Assembly: GCA_964019135.1 (NCBI GenBank)
Contig: OZ025263.1
Span: 25,109,639 to 25,173,638, forward strand
DNA from: Arenicola marina
Taxonomy: Eukaryota > Annelida > Polychaeta > Arenicolidae
DNA: 64,000 nt
Reading direction: 5' to 3'
Part shown: positions 20,341 to 29,584 of the stretch, in pieces
Numbering within the stretch: position 1 is the first letter of the stretch
Layout: every line of letters starts with the position of its first letter
The notes under the pieces: generated by a model
The model's database searches: none
What the model saw: only the letters and a program-made list of their open reading frames with translations
What the model was told of the DNA's origin: nothing
Program-made: the position numbers and the translations under genes

Positions 20341-20645
20341 ACAGTTCCCGTTCTGGTACCCTCTCTGACCCCATCTCTCCTAACTCGCCCCCCCCCCCTC
20401 ATGTACCCGCACACCCCTCCACCACACCTCCACCTTGCCATGTTGCCCTTACCCCGGCAGCCTCTTCCCACACGCCATACCCAGGTCCGGCTTTACCTCC
20501 CCCGCCTCCCCCCCCCCCCGACCACCTTCCACATTATCTAGGGGACAACGGCCTCGCGCTAGCCTCCACCCCCACCCCTTCCCCGCCCACTCCCTCGCCT
20601 CCTCTCCTCATCTTCCCACCAGACACTACTCTCTTCCCACTTTGA
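20340..20645 (+). repeat. E5 pyrimidine-rich tract
   Basis: Long C runs (about 20,389-20,398 and 20,507-20,518) in an almost pure C/T context; matched by 44,645-44,945 and 57,575-57,870. No coding value. Confidence 0.78.
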
Positions 20646-21340
20646 CAATCCACTGCACACCACCAGAGGCCGTCCCTCAGCACTAGGGGCCATTGGAAGC
20701 CATTGGAAGCATCAGATGGCAGAGTCGCCATGGCGTGCAGCACCCACTAGCGCCGCGTGGTGGCGCTCAGCACGCAGCACTGACTCCACAACCCAAACTT
20801 CCCGCACGGTGGCGCTAAGAGCTCTGTTTATTTAATACAGCAAAAATTTCTACGAATGCATGTCTCAATTTGTGCAATTATCGGGAGAGGATACTTCCCA
20901 GATGCTTATATCTGTGAAGGCTATTGATGCGTTGTTCTGCAAATGGATTTCGCAAACGTATCTATATCGGTCAGGAAACACCCCGAATTCTGATGGCGTA
21001 ATGCTCATCGGGTTACGTTTAGGGGTACGTTCAGTCGAAAACGTGGCGCAATAACTCCCTAATGTCAGTTAATATCGCGCAAGTACTAATGTTATCCTGT
21101 TAAGCTTTTGTTCCGACGTAAAATCAAATCTTAGCTAATGTTATTTTATCTTTAATCTTAAACAAAACAACTCTTTGTTCTAGTTGCATTCTATTATGTT
21201 TCTATTGAGATCGCCTACGTATATTGTGAACAACGCCTGTGTCTCGGAAAACGTTCAAGGCACGCCGAGCAAAGTTAATATGGAAACCTTCAAGTAGCAG
21301 TGCACTTATAATGGTCAACATAATGAGGTGCATTTCCACC
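20645..21340 (+). repeat. E6 and S segments
   Basis: E6 (CAGCACTAGGGGCCATTGG to GGTGGCGCTAAGAGCTC) then S, which matches 45,120-45,645 and 58,045-58,571 closely and 32,402-32,757 in part. S includes a 64-codon frame (20,860-21,054) that begins MSQFVQLSGEDTSQML in an ATG context and is intact in three copies, but that is expected from recent duplication. S ends with an E4-like piece before the ATCC microsatellite. Confidence 0.72.
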
Positions 21341-21348
21341 TGTACTGG

Positions 21349-21425
21349 CATCTATCTATCAATCTATCCATTCATCCATTCATCCACCCACCCATCCATC
21401 CATATATCCATCCATCCATCCATCT
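21349..21425 (+). repeat. (ATCC)/(ATCT) tetranucleotide microsatellite
   Basis: Imperfect ATCT, ATCC and CATTCATC repeats. The same array follows S at 32,758-32,834, 45,647-45,723 and 58,573-58,649 with nearly the same interruptions, so it was inherited rather than independently formed. The sequence right of it differs (here single-copy DNA, in the array a piece of B). Confidence 0.9.
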
Positions 21426-21429
21426 AAAA

Positions 21430-22199
21430 CTTCAAAACATTTAAGTTTTCTCTATTTCTCCTGTAACGTAGGGTTGAGTTTCTCGTCCCCACAATAGCGT
21501 TTTGCAGCACATTCGGCAAAAAATGGCTTTCTATTGAACTGCTTGAATGTGTTTGCCAAGCCGGTAACTGGTGATAACGCAGCTTGTGGCGCCACCATTA
21601 TCCTGATGAAGAATAACCTCATTTCCCAGTAACGCTTCATTCCATCTTGAGATGTTCCAGTGAAGTGTCAAGCGTGCTTGAAAGGTTTACAGTAAAAACT
21701 AAATTATAACTTTGATCCGGACGGGAGGCAGGATACATTCATTATTGCCATGCCCAAGTCCGAGCTTATTAAGGGCTGGATGGAGTCAACACGCATACAC
21801 TTATTTTACAAGGACAAATATTACCGGGCAAAGAGGCTAAAACTAAAACTAAAGCGTGGAAGAAGCATTTTTTTAAAGATCAAAGGAATTATAATAATGC
21901 CGTTTTAAAATTGTTTTGCACTCAAATAATGTTATCTTACAAAAGGTATACAAGCTATAAGTACGATCACAAATGCTATTTGTGATCAATTATCAATAAT
22001 ACCTTTTAACAAACGTCTTCCCGTTCTCTTGAAAACATGCATAGATCATAGAAAGTTAATTTTTCTCTATATTTAGGCGCACGTAAGTTATTGGATATAG
22101 TTATAAACATCTTGGTTTCGGACAAGGATTTTCTTGATAATTTCTCGATGAATATCATGGTAGTGCTTGCCAAGCCGGTGACTGGTGATAACGCAGCTT
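21430..22199. other. single-copy insert between 35-bp direct repeats
   Basis: No other copy in the window. A 35-bp sequence beginning GTTTGCCAAGCCGG (21,551-21,585) recurs with two differences at 22,165-22,199, 614 bp apart. Between them lie a palindrome with 10-bp arms GATCACAAAT and ATTTGTGATC around 3 nt (21,965-21,987), and a 52-codon ATG frame (21,750-21,908). Its base composition and lack of minisatellites differ from all neighbours. Confidence 0.6.
21750..21908 (+). CDS. 52-codon open frame, hypothetical
   Basis: Opens ATG and reads MPKSELIKGWMESTRIHLFY, then a lysine/arginine-rich stretch (AKRLKLKLKRGRS) and ends IIIMPF before TAA. I do not recognise it. The run of lysine codons in AAACTAAAACTAAAG is partly low-complexity. 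No TATA or AATAAA lies at the expected distance. It is the only ATG frame in the single-copy insert worth naming, and it may be chance. Confidence 0.15.
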   Translation: MPKSELIKGWMESTRIHLFYKDKYYRAKRLKLKLKRGRSIFLKIKGIIIMPF

Positions 22200-22640
22200 A
22201 CGTATAGTGTATATCAGACGCAGTGGCCCAATGGAGACTACTTTGTACCAATGAGGACTACTTGGCGGACCTTTGACGGGGCGCCTGTACAGTCGATTCT
22301 CATGCAGAGGTGGCGCCGTGTGTTAGTGTTGTGTGCCTCACGTGGACCTGCCATAAGTCCTGATCAACAGTAAGTGGCTGTTATTGGCACTGGAATATTG
22401 GGGGGGGGGGGGTGACCTTGGACAGACTATCGTCACCCCTAACCCTCCTGCCCCGCCCCTACCCCATTCCACACTTTTCAGTCTCCCGTCCCCCATCCCC
22501 ATCTGCTCTTACCGGCAACCATTAAGTTTACCCTAAGCAACCCTTAAGTTTTTTGGTTCATCTCCCGCGGGGAAACCCGTTAGCATTCAATGACGCCTGT
22601 TAGTTTTTTCCTGCTTCAGGCACTTTCGTCCTTGGTATCG
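22200..22640 (+). repeat. G module, forward
   Basis: Sister of the inverted copy at 4,385-4,845: ATATCAGACGCAGTGGCCC, GTTAGTGTTGTGTGCCTCA, CCTGATCAACAGTAAGTGGC and TTTTTTCCTGCTTCAGGC. Carries a 12-base G run near 22,400. Followed by 55-bp repeats in both copies. Confidence 0.72.
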
Positions 22641-22800
22641 TCCTTGGCTGCGGCCAGGACATCGTCAAGGCTATTGGGCTGCGGACTTCAGCCCGTCCTT
22701 GGCTGCGGCCAGGACATGGTCAGGTCCATTGGTCTGCAGATTTTATCCCCTCCTTGGCTGCATCCAGGATTTGGTCAAGACCATTGGGCTGCGCACTTAC
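22640..22800 (+). repeat. 55-bp minisatellite, about three copies
   Basis: Successive copies of TTCAGCCCGTCCTTGGCTGC with GGCCAGGACATGGTCAGG; the last copy is diverged (TTTTATCCCCTCCTTGGC). Order G, 55-bp, M, B. Confidence 0.85.
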
Positions 22801-23645
22801 CATTTGGTTCACTGACCTCAGTGATGTGCGGGCGTCAGTTTCTATATGTGTGATATCATCACTGATGTATATGGTGATTTTTTACCTCGATGAGCGTATC
22901 CAGTACAGGTCAGTGCGTCACGACCACTGATATCGTGATGTAAGCTTCATCGGTCTGAGCACCCAACATAATGCATTATTAAGTCATTCTGCTACCACTT
23001 ACACGGCCATATTTTCCCTTATGTATGACCCCTTCGTAATACGACCCATCCCGCCTTGTACCAATACATCTTTCAATGGTACCATCCCTCAATGACACGT
23101 ACAGACCGCTGTGCACAAACGTCAAACTGTGATATGACATTAGCAAATTAAGCAAATTACGTCTGACACAGCATATATGTCAACAATATGACAAAGTAGC
23201 CATACAGAATAAATAGTGTCATTATACACAAAGAGACAAGTATATATCATCATAACTATTTTCGAAGCTTCCACATAAATATTAATTAATATATATTAGA
23301 CACCACAATAATGTCAAAATATATGTAAAACGTTCAAAACTGCAGGCGTATTACCATTTCTATAGTCAATTGGAAACAAGTCGTTCTCTGCTCGCTTCCG
23401 TTATATAGTTCTCACTCATGTAATTTAACTGTGACCTTAATTTATAACTTTTTACAGCCCTTCTCATTATTTAATTTTGCGCAACCTCTCATACGCGATA
23501 TCCTGCGCCCTACATCGTTGTTATCATTGGACCAGAGGCCATAATGGCATGTCTTACTTGCTGCCTAACCGAGGCTGCCAACTTGCAGTCTGTTAAGCCC
23601 CTACCATATTGCCTCATGGCGGGTAGTCTACCCTTATATCCGACG
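22800..23645 (+). repeat. M module
   Basis: Second copy of 12,910-13,765: ATCCCGCCTTGTACCAATA, CCATCCCTCAATGACACGTA, AACGTCAAACTGT and TTGCTGCCTAACCGAGGCT. AT-rich; no gene seen. Confidence 0.75.
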
Positions 23646-24018
23646 GCCATAAGCCAAAACAAGGGTAATATGAAGGAAGGGATCTGGCCGTTCCATATCA
23701 GGAGAAGGAGTTGATGTGACCTTGCTTGGCACCGAACGATGACTTCACTGGTGTGGATGTGTAGATCGGTCGGCTGGCAGCCGGCGGCGGCTCAGCCTGT
23801 GATTGGTGGCAGAGACACGCGAGAGCTAACGACATGCCACATGCTGAACGCCACTTTCGCATCAGTGGGCGACAACGCGCAGATGCCTCTACCGCCGTAC
23901 GCCGCGCCGCGCCGTGCGCACCGGTCATACGGTTCGATAATGACCTTGGCCTTCCTAGGCAGACATGATCACAACGGCGCCATCGATCAACACTTCCACA
24001 ACACGATATTCTCGGCGT
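23645..24018 (+). repeat. B module, 3' part cut off at the array boundary
   Basis: B runs from AACAAGGGTAATATGAAGG to ACACGATATTCTCGGCGTG and then stops; other copies continue with the GGTCA-GGCCGAAGGGGC segment. The cut coincides with the first base of the macrosatellite. Its CRE site is changed (GATGACTTCACTGG). A 5-bp overlap GTCAA is shared by the expected continuation and the array start. Confidence 0.8.
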
Positions 24019-24478
24019 GTAGTCAAGCAATGTATCATAGATACAATGTAACGCGATGTCGTTCACTCCATTATATTCTATTAACTGTAATCAATATCAA
24101 TCAATTCAATTAATGCAATAAGATTGATGCGACCAATCATGTCTCCAGCAATTTCTCTTCAGCCAATACTGTTCAGATTATCTTTGACGCCCATTATAAG
24201 GCACATACCAATTGTTCTATCATTCATTGTTTTAGAATTGAGTCTCCTTTAACCGTTGAAACCCAGATCATTTGTTGTCGTTTCTATCCTTTAGAGTCAC
24301 TTGTATCCACCCGCCAATAGACTCCCTTCAGCCCTGTTCTGCTACTTAACCCATCTTGATCCATTCTGCCACGTACAACTTCTTTCCGCCGCTATTACTC
24401 GGCCAATCGTCATCAATGGCTTAATGAATCTAGTCGTATGATATATAATATCTAGTCGTATAATCGCTTTGCGCCACT

Positions 24479-24682
24479 GTGCTCAAGCAAATGCTAGCAA
24501 CCTTTGCTATCGAGGCGGTTCTCGGACTACAGAATGGCCAACTGGTAAGTATGGCCTCGGCATATACACCACTTAGCAATAGTATTCAGGACATTTCCCG
24601 AATGACCTGCCTGGGTCAAATAGCTACACTCAATGAGTCTCCGTTGGATATGCGCTTGTGAGATATCGCCGCTTGTTGCTTG
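24479..24682 (+). repeat. A insert, copy a
   Basis: A segment with an open frame (TFAIEAVLGLQNGQLVSMAS and following) ending TGA at 24,659-24,661. It is followed by two 38-bp repeats (24,683-24,736) and AATAAA (24,782-24,787). A second copy lies inside the 38-bp array at 28,171-28,345. The sequence CTGGTAAGTATGG within it is a consensus splice donor; the second copy has lost it. Most differences between copies alter residues, so selection on a protein is not evident. The frame as extended left starts at CTG, not ATG. Confidence 0.6.
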
Positions 24683-24840
24683 CGTGACATGGGGTGACGG
24701 CTGCCTTGACCCCTGTGTTGGGTGACATGGGATGACAACTGACCAACAACTTAGTCACTGATACCCCAGCGAACCAATATCAATAAAATCGTATAAATGT
24801 CTTCATCTTATCGCTGTTTCATGACAGCTATCTTCTTTGT

Positions 24841-25010
24841 TTGTCCAGTACATTCCAAATCCAGTGCATAGGGGTTCTACATTACGCCTTCCTTCACCCC
24901 GGCGTGCGTTCCAAGGAACCAAATAAACATGGTCGGATATTCATAGAATACTCAGGATGTCATAAAATTAATCACAGAGGGAGACATTGTTATGTGTCCA
25001 TGTTTTTGGT
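24841..25010 (+). other. diverged paralogue of the 29,001 frame
   Basis: After AATAAA (24,782) the sequence is a diverged relative of 28,985-29,210, alignable in the same reading frame. Both translations contain PNK-GR-F (PNKHGRIF here, PNKNGRMF there) and a following cysteine. This resembles the PN-GR-F signature of GRF-type zinc fingers, but the other expected cysteines are not in place, so that is a weak hint. The frame begins with TTG here. Confidence 0.35.
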
Positions 25011-25316
25011 AATAATACAACACGATATTATCGGAGTGATCGCAATGGCCGAAGGGGCTATCCCTCCCGAAGACTGGCGCCACCCATTTGCGGCGGCCAG
25101 TAAAAATCGGGTATTTTATGCTGGTTAATTTCGCCGAGCAAATGGGGCTCGCAATCTTAGTTACCCTTAACGGCCACGCGTTACCAATGTGTAGCTTTTG
25201 GAGGAGACAGCGAAGATACCATGGCTGGGCGGAAGTTTCATAATAGGATCAAAATCAAGTGTTTAAGCAATCCATGAGACCCCCGCAAAGTAGTGTTTTA
25301 TTCGCCAATGAAGGTG

Positions 25317-25452
25317 TCAGTCTCAGTCTCATTCTCAGTCTCAGTCTCGGTTTTGGTCTCAGTCTCAGTCTCAGTCTCAGTCTTAGTCTCAGTCTCAGTC
25401 TCAGTCTCAGTTTCAGTCTCAGTCTCAGTCCCAGTCTCAGTCTCAGTCTCAG
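25317..25452 (+). repeat. (CTCAGT)n hexamer array, unit 1
   Basis: 136 bp of CTCAGT with a few interruptions (TTCAGT, CCCAGT, TTAGTC, CGGTTTTGGT). Frames on both strands give SLSLSL, VSVSVS, TETETE and RLRLRL, all artefacts of the hexamer. Lengths in units 2, 3 and 4 are 130, 136 and 124 bp, differing by whole hexamers. Confidence 0.97.
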
Positions 25453-25790
25453 CGGGAGATTTCGAAACACCACGCAGAGGGGACTTCGGGTTAGTAAAAG
25501 ACAAAACCTGAGCGGGACGATTAATAAAGAACGAAAAACAATACCTGATTCATATTACGCAGTTTGAACTTAATAATCTCTGTAGTGCGATTTCCTGTGA
25601 GCATGAGAAATTCTTGACCGTGACGTCATTGCTGAGATGAATCTCTGTATAGCGATTTCCTCAGGGATGAATATATGCACAACGTATGCCGAGGGGATGA
25701 TTGTTTGTATGGTGATGTACTCAGGTTATGAATCTCGTTATTGCAATATCATCAGGACATGAATCCCTTTATTGTGATTTGACTGTCTGC
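25453..25790 (+). repeat. hairpin remnant and CRE minisatellite, unit 1 first copy
   Basis: Starts with GCGGGAGATTTCGAAACACC and a decayed CTTCGGGTT-AACCTGAG inverted repeat, then degenerate about 31-bp monomers. One perfect TGACGTCA remains at 25,621-25,628. The following bases, to about 25,965, are found only in the array. Confidence 0.75.
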
Positions 25791-25964
25791 TGCAGGCTTC
25801 TGGTGCCACAAGCGGAAGAATTGCTTCAGGACGACACTGCGAGCGAAATGATGACTACCTGTCCCTCTCGCTCTCTCTAAAACATTATGCGTAAATGCTT
25901 GACTGCAGCCATATTTTGTAAATGGGCGAATCTTCCCGAAGGAACGTATTTTAGCTGGTGTGGT

Positions 25965-26690
25965 GTGGTCTCCACGGACCGCCCACCTACCTGGTGACCC
26001 CAGCACGGGGACATACGGCGAACAACCTGCCCGTCTTTGTCACATGTGACAGCTCTCATACAGCTCTCACCCGGTGTCTGCACTTCTTGGAAATACACAT
26101 TAAACACCCATAACTGACGCGCTGACAGACTGAAGCATTTTCGTCTCTCGGTTCTGGTTCCTTACCTAGAATTATAAATTGAGTCTCGTCCCTTATACAT
26201 ATTGGTGAATGAATCCGCTTTGATAATTGACCCCAGGTGAGGAAATTAAAGAACTTGATTAAAACAGTTCCGAGAATCTGAACGATGGCTAAATGCAACA
26301 ACGGGGAAGATACCTATCCTGGCGGTGAAGCGTTGCTTGGTCTCTCAGTGGCGTATTTTACTGATATATACGTGTATGCATATATTAATGCCCCTTTCTT
26401 ACCCTATCCGCGGGAGGTGTCGTGCTTGTCTTTTACTTATATATCCCCTCTGATGTGATGTGAAGCTATGGCCCTTAGGCCTGGACTATCACCTTTCAGT
26501 GTAGAAGATCATGCGAACAGGTATTTAGCCCTTTCCGTTAAGTATGGCGTGAAACATTTCTTAATTGCGTGCATGTGCGCTATCAATGGCGTCATGCGCA
26601 ACATTTACAACTATGGAATACAATCAGCGATTTACAAGCAATATTATCCGAATGGGGACTGCGGGAGAAACATCTGACAGCCCGGACGCG
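25965..26690 (+). repeat. F module and F-B link
   Basis: Sister of the inverted copy at 3,060-3,560. It contains an inverted repeat TCACATGTGA (26,040-26,049) and CACCCGGTGTC. Short frames on both strands (for example 26,468-26,677) are unchanged between units only because the units are young. The link 26,500-26,690 is partly absent from the inverted copy. Confidence 0.65.
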
Positions 26691-27255
26691 GAAACAAGGG
26701 TAATATGGACGAAGGGAGTCCTGCCGATTCATGTCAGGAGAAAGGGCTGATGTGACATTGTATGGGACGGAGTGATGACGTCACGGGTATGGATGTATGG
26801 ATCGGTTGGCTGGCGGCCGGCGACGGCTCAGCCTCTGATTTGTGGCCAGAGACACGCGAGAGCTAACCACATGCCACATGCTGAACGTCACTTCGCATCA
26901 GTGGACGACAACGGGTAGATGCCTCTACCGCCGTACGCCGCGGCGAGCCGCGATCATACGGTCACACGATTATGACCTTGACCTTCCTAGGCTGACATGG
27001 TCACAAAGGCGCCATCGATCAACACTTCCACATCACGATATTCTCGGGGCGGTCACACTGGCCGAAGGGGCTATCAATCATGCAGTCTGTGAAGCCGACG
27101 TCGATTGGCGGCGGCCATGGCAAAACTGGTATTTTATGCTGGTTCATTTCGTCGAGCAAATGAGGCTCGTAAGCTTAGTTAGCTTTGACGCCCCCGCGCT
27201 GCCAATGCGTAGCTTTTTGAGGAGTCATTGAAGACATCATGGCTGGGCGGCAGTT
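26690..27255 (+). repeat. B module, fullest copy
   Basis: About 565 bp from AACAAGGGTAATATGGACG to CATGGCTGGGCGGCAG. It has a perfect TGACGTCA at 26,776-26,783 and CpG-rich centre CGCCGTACGCCGCG. A 129-codon frame (26,842-27,231) opens with ATG only in this position and is broken up in the older copies at 2.6 and 13.8 kb, so I do not call it a gene. Confidence 0.75.
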
Positions 27256-27850
27256 GCCTAATAGTTAGAAACAGTTAAAAAATCGAATCTGGGCAGTGCG
27301 TGAACTGGCAATGGAGGAAGCCAAAAGACACTCGCATACTGAGCGATAGATGGGGTCTGTGGGGTCCGAGACCGTAACGCTGATACCAACAACCGCAGTA
27401 TGCAGTTTTCTTCCAGGCCTAAAACAGGGCTTCGGGCCATCGATGAGTTTTGCGAAAAGCATTGTTTTATTCGCAAATGACGGTATATATAACCATACCA
27501 TGATCCTTAAGTTGGATTTTAATTGCTGAGGGTGGTGGATTGGGAGGCTTTAGAGAACAAGGGGGGAGTGTGCACTAGCACAATTCATGTAGACTGACGT
27601 GAGCCGACTGAACCAAAAGCGATTAGTGACACTGATGGGAGAAAAAAGAAATACGGAAGCGGAATGAAGGAGATATATGTGGGATAAAATACTGTCGGAC
27701 CAGTGAAAGGCGCAGACAGGCTTCACTCAGGGTATTGAAATAGGTAGAGATGGTAAAGGGGATGAATCTGCGCTGTCCCCAGGAGATGAATCTCTTTATC
27801 GTGACGTCATCCCAGGATACATCTTTGCATAGCGATGTGCTCATGGAATA
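27255..27850 (+). repeat. H module (first part) and short CRE array
   Basis: H runs to AATAGGTAGAGATGGTAAAG at about 27,755 and joins directly to CRE monomers with one TGACGTCA at 27,802-27,809. In the other H copy of the unit (32,980-33,660) the module is longer and reaches C, so the C module has been lost here. Confidence 0.7.
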
Positions 27851-27919
27851 AATCTGTTTCCGATTTCGGAAGCGTTTTTAGCTTGATCATCAGTTTGTAT
27901 GTTTCATGTTCCCGGAATC

Positions 27920-28050
27920 ACCAAATCGCCAGACTTCAGCCCATCCTTGGCTGCGGTCAAGACATGATCGGAACCATTGGACTGCAGATTGCAAGCCATC
28001 CCCCGCCGCGGGCCAGAACAGAACATGGTCAGGACCATTGAGGTGCAGAC
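27920..28050 (+). repeat. 55-bp minisatellite, two diverged copies
   Basis: Same two-copy degenerate pattern as 15,535-15,660 and 34,845-34,975, including GGCCAGAACAGAACATGGTC. Followed by CACAAAGGGCTTGAGTTGC and the 38-bp array, as at 15.6-15.7 kb. Confidence 0.85.
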
Positions 28051-28128
28051 TGCTGATAACACAAAGGGCTTGAGTTGCTGTATTGACGTCCTCCCAGCGC
28101 CGGTTGGAGCACCCCTATACACTTTGGT

Positions 28129-28772
28129 GACTTGGTGTCACGGTCGCCTCGACCCCTGTGTTGGGTGACATTTGCTATCGAGGGGGTTCTCGGACTACAG
28201 AATGGTCAAGTGTTAATTATAGTCTCGGCATATACATCACTTTGCAATAGTATTCAGGACATTTCCCGAATTACCTGGCTGGGTCAAATAGCTACACTAA
28301 ATGAGTCTCCGCTGCATATGTGCTTGTGAGATATCGTCGCTTGTTGCTTGGGTGACGTGGGGTCAGGGCTGTCTTGACCCCTGTGTTGGGTGACATGGGG
28401 TGACGGCTGCCTTGTCCCTTGCGTTTGGGTGACATGGGGTGGCGGCTGCCTTGACCCCTGTGTTGGGTGACATTGGGTGGCGGCTGCCTCAACCCCTGTG
28501 TTGGGTGAAATGTGGTGACGGTTGACTTGATCTCTGTGTTTGGGTCACATGAGGTGACCGCTGACTTGCCCCCGTGTTGGATGACATGGGGTGGCGACTG
28601 CCTTGACCACAGTGTGTGGGTGACGTGGGTGGCGGCTGCCTTGAACCCTGTGTTGGGTGACAAAGAGTGACGGCTGACTCGACCCCTGTGTTGGATGACG
28701 TGGGGTGGCGGCTGTCTTGACCCCTGTGTTAGGTGACATGGGGTGACGACTGCCTTGACCCCTGTGTTGCAT
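28129..28772 (+). repeat. 38-bp minisatellite interrupted by A insert, unit 1
   Basis: The array begins GGTGACTTGGTGTCACGGTC, is broken after TGTTGGGTGACAT by the A insert (28,171-28,345) and resumes with GGTGACGTGGGGTCAGGG for about eleven more copies. The 165-codon minus frame (28,789-28,292) arises because 38-bp repeats read all three frames in turn. Units 2 and 3 have the same structure at 40,422-41,065 and 53,317-53,960. Confidence 0.9.
28171..28345 (+). repeat. A insert, copy b, inside 38-bp array
   Basis: About 175 bp from TTTGCTATCGAGG to CGCTTGTTGCTTG. Diverged copy of 24,490-24,680. The uninterrupted 38-bp array at 15,725-16,035 shows the state without it. The bases GGGTGAC occur on both sides, but they belong to the array repeat, so a target-site duplication cannot be judged. 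Confidence 0.75.
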
Positions 28773-29000
28773 GCAGTGCCTAGGTTCATATACTGGCTGC
28801 CGAACCTATCTTACCCCATGCTCTGGGAGTCTCATTCATGGTGGACAACACGAGGCAATGCCCGCACCTTTAGTCACATGTCCCCTTCTTTCTCACATAG
28901 CAAACCCCATCATTGGCCTAAAGCTTAGCACAGTCAGCTCTAGGAGCTGAGCGGTGATACCCCAACCCAACCAATATCAATAAAACTGTTAAAGCTAATC

Positions 29001-29216
29001 ATGTTCCCTGACACCGGTGTCTGCCTTGTTTTTGTCAATGCATTCCGTATGCAATTCAAGAGGTTTCTGTATTTTGCCCTCCTTTCTCCAAAGCTTGCTT
29101 GTCAGGGAGGACAGCGACCTAACAAGAACGGCCGAATGTTTAAAGCATGCTCGCGATGTTATAAAAATATAAATCAAACAGGAAACCTATTTATGTGTTC
29201 TCGTTATATGGCGTAG
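29001..29216 (+). CDS. 71-codon open frame, hypothetical (unit 1)
   Basis: Opens with ATG (MFPDTGVCLVFVNAFRMQFK), contains PNKNGRMFKACSRCYKNINQ and ends CSRYMA before TAG at 29,214-29,216. AATAAA lies just upstream (28,979-28,984), as in the paralogue at 24.8 kb. Cysteines and the PN-GR-F stretch loosely suggest a zinc-binding GRF-like fragment; I cannot confirm that. Copies at 41,294-41,509 and 54,189-54,404 each differ by one or two residues. More likely a fragment of an unknown element protein than a host gene. Confidence 0.2.
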   Translation: MFPDTGVCLVFVNAFRMQFKRFLYFALLSPKLACQGGQRPNKNGRMFKACSRCYKNINQTGNLFMCSRYMA

Positions 29217-29377
29217 CATAAGAAATATTTCTTGTGACAGGCGAAGCCGATAGATTGGTTTTCTATGACGGCTTATTCACCATTCTTCGGGTGGTTCATT
29301 TTTCTCCTATCGGCTTTGCACAAAACAAAATTAAACCAATCGATCTACTGAAATATGTGAATGCATGAAGAGTGAGT

Positions 29378-29584
29378 GCCTTCAATTATTGAAAGCTCCT
29401 ATCTTCTCCGCAAGTCGGAGTCGAGTCCGTATACATCGTCACGCGGGAGTCACTTTTTTTTGGTGTCACAAGTGTTTAATTCCGGCGCTACCTACATCAA
29501 TGCTTATGAGCCCCAGGTGGCTTTAAGAGATACAGACAGAAACCGCTCTTGCCGAGACCCTTCATAGCAGAGTGACTTTAATCC
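29378..29584 (+). repeat. J module, unit 1
   Basis: Close match to 16,360-16,562, ending at TTTAATCCGT. Counterparts at 41,657-41,863 and 54,566-54,772. Confidence 0.75.

Noticed and set aside
24023-24050. Helitron end (TC start) at the unit boundary
   Set aside because: Units do begin with TC, but they end in GTGTAT rather than CTRR and lack a terminal hairpin, so the resemblance is not enough.
25255-25567. Open frames of 68-102 codons on both strands over the hexamer array
   Set aside because: They read only dipeptide repeats (SL, VS, TE, RL) from CTCAGT and change length with the array in each unit.
26842-27231. 129-codon frame in B
   Set aside because: Same length in three units only because these are recent duplicates; it is broken up in the older B copies.
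28292-28789. 165-codon minus-strand frame
   Set aside because: A 38-bp repeat without stop codons gives an open frame in every phase with a 38-residue pseudo-period; no function is implied.
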